NCBI GenBank assembly: GCA_964612085.1
Contig: CAZTCJ010000113.1
Span: 1 to 10,285, forward strand
Source of the DNA: CAZTCJ01 sp964612085
GTDB lineage: Bacteria; Pseudomonadota; Alphaproteobacteria; JAJFIK01
Length of the DNA: 10,285 nt
Direction of reading: 5' to 3'
A program made the translations under genes and the position numbers. This document shows positions 7,095-10,285 of the stretch, one piece after another. Position 1 is the first letter of the stretch. Every line of letters begins with the position of its first letter. Below the pieces are notes generated by a model that saw nothing but the letters and a program-made list of their open reading frames with translations, was not told the origin of the DNA and did no database searches.

Positions 7095-7438
7095 TCCATC
7101 GGGGCGGCGCGAACCGTCCGTGTAGTGTTCAGTTTGACTTACCTCAAGGCCTTATTTTGCCTGGGCGATAGGATTGAAGCCGCTTTTCTCGGGGCTGTTG
7201 CGCGGTATCGTCTGAAGAAAGTGTTATATCGAAGAACGCTCGATAATCGGCGCCCCATCGGGACTTTCAAGAGTGACGTGGCGCGCATGACTGCCTCCAT
7301 CAAAAAGAATAAACTATCGATGATGATGACGCCTTATGGACGAACCGGCGATACCATGGACTGTGGATAAGAATGCAAGAACCCGAATAGGACGGGCACG
7401 GCAAACCTTCTTTTGTGACACCACGGAGGATAACCCAG
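7095..7438. other. non-coding region upstream of ppsA
   Basis: This 344-bp gap is less GC-rich than its surroundings and holds no gene I can support. A 100-codon open frame at 7068-7370 has no ribosome binding site, no recognisable domain and begins inside the hairpin. It should contain the ppsA promoter. TTGACT at 7134-7139 is a -35-like hexamer, but no good -10 lies at the right distance. A dyad TATCGA (7227-7232) and TCGATA (7240-7245) around 7 nt, plus another TATCGA at 7315-7320, could be an operator. No Cra-type site is evident. Confidence 0.4.
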
Positions 7439-9817
7439 ATGGGGGATCAGATGCGTTACGTGCTGCGCCTTGCGGAAGTCCGCAATACGGATGTGAACAT
7501 TGTCGGCGGTAAGAATGCGTCGCTCGGCGAGATGATGCAGCAGCTCCAGAGCACCGGCGTACGCGTGCCGGACGGCTTTGCGACCACGGCGGAGGCTTAT
7601 TGGGCGTTTTTGGATGCCAACGGCCTGCGGGACCGGATCCAAAACATCCTGGCCAACCGGGGCGAAGGGACCCATGCCCTGGCCGAAGCCGGCAAGGCGG
7701 TGCGCGAAACCATTCTGTCCGCGTCCTTTCCCGAAGCGCTCACGCAAGCGATCCGGGAGGCCTACCGCACCCTGTGCCAGCACGCCGGCGTGAGCGAACT
7801 CGATGTGGCGGTCCGCAGCAGCGCCACGGCGGAAGACCTGCCCGATGCGAGCTTCGCGGGCCAACAGGAGTCCTTCCTGAACATCCGTGGCGAGACGGAA
7901 TTGCTTGACGCCTGCCGCCGCTGTTATGCCTCCCTGTTCACCGACCGGGCTATCGTCTACCGGGAAACGAAAGGCTTCGACCATATGCGGGTCGCCCTCT
8001 CGGTCGGGGTCCAGCGCATGGTGCGCTCCGATCTGGCGGGCTCCGGCGTCATGTTTTCCATCGACACGGAAACGGGCTTTCCCCATGCCGTCCTGATCGA
8101 TGCAAGCTGGGGGCTTGGCGAGGCCGTGGTCCAGGGCATGGTGGATCCGGACGAATACATGGTCTTCAAGCCCCTGCTGGAAGAGGCCGGACGTGTACCG
8201 ATCATCGAGAAAAAGCTCGGCGCCAAGGAGCAGAAGATCATCTACGGGGACCGGGCGACCCAGACCGTGACGACGGAGCGGGACGAGCGCCAGCGTTTCG
8301 TCCTGACCGACACGGAAATCTGCGATCTGGCGCGCTGGGCCTGCGCCATCGAAAAACACTACGGACGGCCCATGGACATGGAATGGGCCAAGGACGGCGA
8401 GACGGGCGATCTGTTCATCGTCCAGGCCCGGCCGGAAACCGTGTCCGCCCGGCGCGACACGTCCGAACTCAAAAGCTATGTCCTGAAAAACAAGGGGCAG
8501 ATTCTCATCACGGGACTGAGCATCGGATCGGCGATTGCCACGGGACCCGTGTGCAAACTCAGAACGCCCAATGAAATCGAACGGTTCAAGCCGGGCTCCG
8601 TCCTGGTCACCAGTTCGACCGATCCGGACTGGGTGCCGATCATGAAACAGGCCGCCGCCATCGTAACCGATCACGGCGGGCGCACCTCCCATGCGGCCAT
8701 TGTCAGCCGCGAGCTTGGCCTGCCCGCCATTGTCGGCACGGGCCATGCCATGGAAAGCCTGGACGAAGGCCAGGACATTACCGTGTCCTGCGCGGAAGGG
8801 GATACGGGAATCGTTTACGATGGCATCGCCGACTACGAAGTCCGCGAACTGGCTTTGGAAAGCCTGCCGACGACCCGCACCCGCATCATGCTCAACCTGG
8901 CGAACCCCAGTGCCGCCATGCGCTGGTGGCGCTTGCCGGCGGACGGGGTCGGGCTGGCGCGCATGGAATTTATCGTCGGCACCCTGATCAAGGCCCATCC
9001 CATGGCGTTGGCCTATTTCGACCGCCTGACCGATCTGGAAGCGCGTCAGACGATCGAGACCATGACCGCGGGCTATCCGGACAAAGCCCAATATTTCGTC
9101 GATCTGCTGGCCCAAGGCATCGGGCGGATCGCCGCCGCCTTCCATCCGAACCCGATCATTGTGCGGATGAGCGATTTCAAGACCAATGAATACGCCAATT
9201 TGATCGGCGGCCAGGCGTTCGAGCCGGATGAAGCCAATCCCATGATCGGCTGGCGCGGCGCGAGCCGGTATTACAGTCCGGAATACCGGGACGGGTTCGC
9301 GCTCGAATGCGCCGCTATCCGGAAGGTCCGTACGGAAATCGGCCTCAACAACGTCGTCATGATGATCCCGTTCTGCCGCACCCTCGAGGAGGCGGACAAG
9401 ACGCTGGCCGTCATGGCCGAAGAAGGCCTTGTGCGCGGCGAGGACGGGCTTGAGGTCTATGTCATGTGCGAGGTTCCGTCGAACGTCATTCTGGTTGATC
9501 AATTCGCGGAGCGCTTCGATGGCTTCTCCATCGGCAGTAATGACCTGACCCAACTGACGCTGGGGGTGGACCGGGATTCAGACCGCCTCGCCTCTCTGTT
9601 CGATGAAAGCGATCCGGCCGTGCTGCACTCGATCCGTACCGTGATCGCGGGCGCGCACCGCTCTGACCGCAAGGTGGGCCTGTGCGGCCAGGCCCCCAGC
9701 GATCGTCCGGCCTTCGCCAAACTGCTTGTGGAAGCGGGCATCGACTCGATTTCCGTGACCCCGGACAGTTTCCTGACCGTGAAGGAAAACGTCGCGGAAG
9801 CCGAGGCCGCCCAATAA
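7439..9817 (+). CDS. ppsA: phosphoenolpyruvate synthase (pyruvate, water dikinase)
   Basis: Converts pyruvate, ATP and water to PEP, AMP and phosphate, feeding gluconeogenesis from C3 compounds; cytoplasmic. The 792 residues equal the E. coli enzyme in length. Domain order is typical: an N-terminal ATP-grasp nucleotide-binding domain (VGGKNASLGEM, AVRSSATAEDLPDASFAGQQ, GVQRMVRSDLAGSGVMFSID, VQARPET), a swivelling phosphohistidine domain with GGRTSHAAI and catalytic His418 (E. coli His421), and a C-terminal TIM barrel binding pyruvate (GVGLARMEFI, SDFKTNEYANL, GSNDLTQL, GLCGQAPSD with proton-donor Cys749, E. coli Cys751). All key residues are present. The ATG at 7439 is preceded by GGAGGA at 7425-7430, which favours it over an in-frame GTG at 7415. 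The gene is monocistronic, with a hairpin downstream. The regulatory kinase/phosphatase gene often linked to ppsA is not in the window. Confidence 0.97.
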   Translation: MGDQMRYVLRLAEVRNTDVNIVGGKNASLGEMMQQLQSTGVRVPDGFATTAEAYWAFLDANGLRDRIQNILANRGEGTHALAEAGKAVRETILSASFPEALTQAIREAYRTLCQHAGVSELDVAVRSSATAEDLPDASFAGQQESFLNIRGETELLDACRRCYASLFTDRAIVYRETKGFDHMRVALSVGVQRMVRSDLAGSGVMFSIDTETGFPHAVLIDASWGLGEAVVQGMVDPDEYMVFKPLLEEAGRVPIIEKKLGAKEQKIIYGDRATQTVTTERDERQRFVLTDTEICDLARWACAIEKHYGRPMDMEWAKDGETGDLFIVQARPETVSARRDTSELKSYVLKNKGQILITGLSIGSAIATGPVCKLRTPNEIERFKPGSVLVTSSTDPDWVPIMKQAAAIVTDHGGRTSHAAIVSRELGLPAIVGTGHAMESLDEGQDITVSCAEGDTGIVYDGIADYEVRELALESLPTTRTRIMLNLANPSAAMRWWRLPADGVGLARMEFIVGTLIKAHPMALAYFDRLTDLEARQTIETMTAGYPDKAQYFVDLLAQGIGRIAAAFHPNPIIVRMSDFKTNEYANLIGGQAFEPDEANPMIGWRGASRYYSPEYRDGFALECAAIRKVRTEIGLNNVVMMIPFCRTLEEADKTLAVMAEEGLVRGEDGLEVYVMCEVPSNVILVDQFAERFDGFSIGSNDLTQLTLGVDRDSDRLASLFDESDPAVLHSIRTVIAGAHRSDRKVGLCGQAPSDRPAFAKLLVEAGIDSISVTPDSFLTVKENVAEAEAAQ

Positions 9818-9855
9818 GACGCAAAGCCGCCGGACGGTTTGCCCATTCTCATGCA

Positions 9856-9893
9856 GCAACGCCATTCGGCCCGACACGCCGGATGGCGTTTGC
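9856..9893 (+). terminator. probable ppsA transcription terminator
   Basis: ACGCCATTCGG at 9859-9869 pairs with CCGGATGGCGT at 9879-9889 (one G-T pair) over a 9-nt loop, and pairing extends outward through A9858-T9890 and, past a bulge, GC-GC. It begins about 40 nt after the ppsA stop. The following TTTGC is a short U-tract only, so efficiency is uncertain. Confidence 0.65.
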
Positions 9894-9901
9894 TCCCGGA
9901 C

Positions 9902-10061
9902 AAGCCCGGCCCTCGTGCTCCTTCAAAATCCCTATAATCTGGTTTCCGCTTACGCTACAACTCCGAATAACGTGATCGCTTCATCGTCCAATCCCCTCCT
10001 CAGGTGATCAGACTCCAGCAGCTTTTGGACCAGTTATCGGCGGGCAGACCACCCCCAGACA
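9902..10061 (-). mobile_element. degraded left end of an IS3-family insertion sequence (orfA start)
   Basis: On the minus strand a ribosome binding site (AGGAGG, plus positions 9995-10000) precedes an ATG at 9984 that encodes MKRSRYSE. This is the start typical of IS3-family OrfA proteins (MKRSRxSEEQIIxILKE). Nineteen nt later (9960-9942, containing an in-frame TAG) the coding resumes as QIIGILKEHE at 9941-9912. A further extra base then breaks the frame before a possible AGL, and homology stops near 9902. Upstream of the ATG a 5'-TGTCTGGGGGTGG end (10061-10049) could be the terminal inverted repeat, by position and TG start. About 160 bp remain of an element normally 1.2-1.5 kb; the rest of orfA, orfB and the right end are missing. 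It points toward ppsA and lies just after its terminator. Confidence 0.72.
9912..9984 (-). pseudogene. IS3-family transposase OrfA, N-terminal fragment with internal disruption
   Basis: Only about 18 codons of the helix-turn-helix OrfA start survive: MKRSRYSE (9984-9961) and QIIGILKEHE (9941-9912), separated by 19 unrelated bases that put the two halves out of frame and introduce a stop. As it stands translation would give a nonapeptide. The intact protein binds the IS ends and is made together with OrfB by frameshifting; none of that can work here. Confidence 0.7.
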
Positions 10062-10285
10062 TTAACGTTAACCAAACCCTGCAAAATGCCTGCGTATATC
10101 ATCGTAGACGCGCCACCAGGCAGGCGGCGCGCTCACAAATTTCTGATTTCACTGTGTGGCTCTGCCCCTCGCAGGGGCTCGGGGCATTCTCACTTCACAT
10201 CGATCCACCGGATCGATGTGCCAGTGCTTTGCACCGTCGGTTCGAATGGTAGCGGAGGTCCGACTCGCATTTGCGTTCCTATTCA
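10062..10285. other. right-edge region with palindromes, no supported gene
   Basis: Beyond the IS relic, TTAACGTTAA (10062-10071) is a perfect palindrome. GCCCCT-CGC-AGGGGC (10164-10178) is a tight hairpin whose left arm can also pair with GGGGC at 10181-10185. CACATCGATCC (10196-10206) and GGATCGATGTG (10210-10220) form a perfect 11-bp stem with a 3-nt loop. Two frames stay open at the edge: plus strand from an ATG at 10086 to the end, without a ribosome binding site, and minus strand from the edge to a TGA near 10155. Neither gives a product I recognise. The minus one could be the 3' end of a gene lying to the right. Confidence 0.45.
10196..10220. repeat. perfect 11-bp inverted repeat, 3-nt loop
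   Basis: CACATCGATCC, ACC, GGATCGATGTG. The arms match at every base. There is no adjacent T-run on either side, so it is more likely an operator-like or cruciform-forming palindrome, or a stem of a structured RNA, than a terminator. Its owner gene is outside the window. Confidence 0.6.

Noticed and set aside
7334..9553. Very long minus-strand open frame (739 codons) opposite ppsA
   Set aside because: It is a shadow of a GC-rich gene: the plus strand encodes a complete, motif-perfect PpsA, while the antisense product is low-complexity His/Arg/Gly-rich with no ribosome binding site.
10225..10255. tRNA T-arm-like GGTTCGAAT
   Set aside because: The flanks do not pair as a T-stem and no acceptor, D or anticodon arms surround it.

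Overview
The window is about 10.3 kb of GC-rich DNA, most likely from the chromosome of an alphaproteobacterium. This rests on codon use, on recognisable family variants (a MotA-like/OmpA-like membrane pair, a TesB thioesterase with an extended N-terminus) and on a Crp/FNR-type box of the kind common in that class. I see no phage, plasmid or CRISPR content. The genus cannot be fixed from the sequence.

Layout. Positions 1-398 hold no convincing gene but are dense with GC-rich hairpins. Positions 399-3121 (+) are a two-gene operon: a MotA/TolQ/ExbB-type channel subunit with a long repetitive tail, and a MotB-like partner with one membrane helix, a coiled coil and an OmpA peptidoglycan-binding domain. 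Together they should form an ion-driven, cell-wall-anchored machine that is not the flagellar stator. Converging on it from the minus strand is a probable tesB-acylase operon (6258 down to 3124): acyl-CoA thioesterase II, then a membrane-anchored Ntn-hydrolase of the penicillin/AHL acylase family. The two operons collide with only 2 nt between stop codons and share a hairpin there. It works as a canonical terminator for the acylase.

The divergent intergenic region 6259-6413 carries an FNR/FixK-like palindrome, then a small secreted protein (6414-7055, +) made of two similar beta-rich, OB-like halves. A 383-bp gap follows, then ppsA (7439-9817, +), a full-length phosphoenolpyruvate synthase of 792 residues with its catalytic His and Cys. 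PpsA makes PEP from pyruvate for gluconeogenesis. It is followed by a strong hairpin.

The last ~470 bases are non-genic but not empty. They hold the degraded left end of an IS3-family insertion sequence on the minus strand (start of orfA with Shine-Dalgarno, broken by a 19-nt insertion and stop codon). Beyond it is a stretch with a perfect 11-bp palindrome and a nested hairpin. Most of the window is ordinary core-genome content. The points worth a second look are the Zorya-like architecture of the motor pair, the FNR-box/duplicated-fold gene, the terminator shared by convergent stops, the IS relic and the hairpin-rich ends.
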